From positions 1-6,523 of the forward strand of contig DASPKS010000238.1 of the NCBI GenBank assembly GCA_035628035.1: a stretch of DNA of 6,523 nucleotides, read 5' to 3'. The notes beneath the pieces were generated by a model. That model saw only the letters and a list, made by a program, of their open reading frames with translations. It had not been told where the DNA came from and searched no databases. Made by a program: the position numbers and the translations under genes. This stretch comes from DASPKS01 sp035628035. Lineage in GTDB: Bacteria > Bacteroidota > Rhodothermia > Rhodothermales > Rubricoccaceae. This document shows positions 5,981 through 6,523 of this stretch, piece by piece (position 1 is the stretch's first letter; every line of letters starts with the position of its first letter).

Positions 5981-6523
5981 ATGCGCGCGCTCCTCCTCAC
6001 GGTCGCCCTCACAGCCTTCCCTGCCGCTGCCCAGCCAGCCCCCTCGCCTCGTGCCTTTGTGGCGGCGGCCGATAGCGCCTTCGCGGACCTGGCCGCTCGG
6101 TTCCCCGAGGTGCCGGGGTTCGCCGTCGCCGTGGTGCGAGGAGACTCGGCGGTCTACCTGCGGGGGTTCGGGCGGGCCGACCGGGAGACCGGCACGCCGG
6201 TCACACCCGAGACGGCGTTCTACGTCGCCTCCGTGACGAAGGCCTTCACCGCGCTGGCCGCCGCGCTCCTCGACCACGAAGGCGCGCTCGACCTCGACGA
6301 CCCGCTCACTGCGCACACGCCCGGGGTCGCCTTCGACCCGGCGCTCCAGGCCGATAGTGTCCGTCTCCGCGACCTCCTCACGCACACGTCGGGGCTGGCC
6401 AACGGCCCGCTCGTGACCCGCCTCGCATACACGGGCGAGCACACGCCCGAGCAGCTCTGGGCGCTCCTCGCCGAGACCCGTCCCGCCGAGGCGCCGCGCG
6501 GGACGTACGGCTACACCAACTTC
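5981..6523 (+). CDS. Secreted serine hydrolase, beta-lactamase/class C family, N-terminal part
   Basis: 181 codons open to the window end. A signal peptide is visible: Arg2, hydrophobic LLLTVALTAF, then PAAA with likely cleavage after A17 before Gln. The catalytic tetrad region S84-V-T-K87 (SxxK) has the nucleophile serine and base lysine of penicillin-binding-protein-like hydrolases. It is preceded by TAFYVA and followed by the usual helix AFTALAAALL. LLTHTSGL, a strong family mark, follows at about 132-139. The last residues, Y178-T-N180, are the YxN motif. The KTG-like third motif lies outside the window. Relatives include class C beta-lactamases, D-aminopeptidases, esterases and penicillin-binding-like proteins; annotation as a resistance enzyme is not justified by these motifs. 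It starts 76 bases after the Nim-like gene with no Shine-Dalgarno, no terminator and no clear promoter between, so it may be co-transcribed or have its own weak promoter. Confidence 0.9.
   Translation, partial: MRALLLTVALTAFPAAAQPAPSPRAFVAAADSAFADLAARFPEVPGFAVAVVRGDSAVYLRGFGRADRETGTPVTPETAFYVASVTKAFTALAAALLDHEGALDLDDPLTAHTPGVAFDPALQADSVRLRDLLTHTSGLANGPLVTRLAYTGEHTPEQLWALLAETRPAEAPRGTYGYTNF

Overview
The window is strongly GC-rich, and every recognisable gene uses GC-ending codons. None of the convincing protein starts has a Shine-Dalgarno sequence: the 20 bases before each ATG are pyrimidine-rich or GC-rich with no GGAGG-like run. Together with a small SRP RNA, a YajC, a fused RibBA and an OmpX-sized outer-membrane barrel protein, this suggests a Gram-negative member of the Bacteroidota/Rhodothermota line, for example a Salinibacter/Rubricoccus/Rubrivirga-like organism. 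That placement is inference and no database search was possible.

Layout. Positions 1-112 hold the first 37 codons of a YceI-family (polyisoprenoid-binding, lipocalin-like) gene on the minus strand, cut by the window edge. An AT-rich control region follows (about 128-174), with a possible minus-strand promoter and a 20-bp imperfect palindrome inside it. The gene for the signal recognition particle RNA (ffs) lies at about 284-394. It has a hairpin just before its mature 5' end and a T-run just after its terminal helix. Positions 490-2938 carry two tandem FAD enzymes 13 bases apart: a geranylgeranyl-reductase-family oxidoreductase and a PHBH-type FAD monooxygenase. A secreted, acidic, small beta-barrel protein (2973-3464) follows and ends at a very strong intrinsic terminator (3486-3525). 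A second group then begins: yajC (3576-3914), bifunctional ribBA (3986-5308) and a Nim-like FMN-binding split-barrel protein (5308-5904), whose start codon overlaps the ribBA stop as TGATG. The last gene, from 5981 to the window end, is a secreted serine hydrolase of the beta-lactamase/class C family, cut just after its YxN motif.

How the genes fit together. SRP RNA and YajC both serve protein export. RibBA makes two early riboflavin intermediates, and three of its neighbours are flavoproteins (two FAD, one FMN). The YceI-family protein and the geranylgeranyl-reductase homologue both point to polyisoprenoid or quinone chemistry. These links are suggestive only. Most of the window is ordinary housekeeping and accessory sequence, and I did not find a clear undescribed system. 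The best leads are the yceI operator, the ffs leader hairpin, an orphan perfect Shine-Dalgarno with a 7-codon reading frame, the paired FAD enzymes, and the ribBA-Nim translational overlap.
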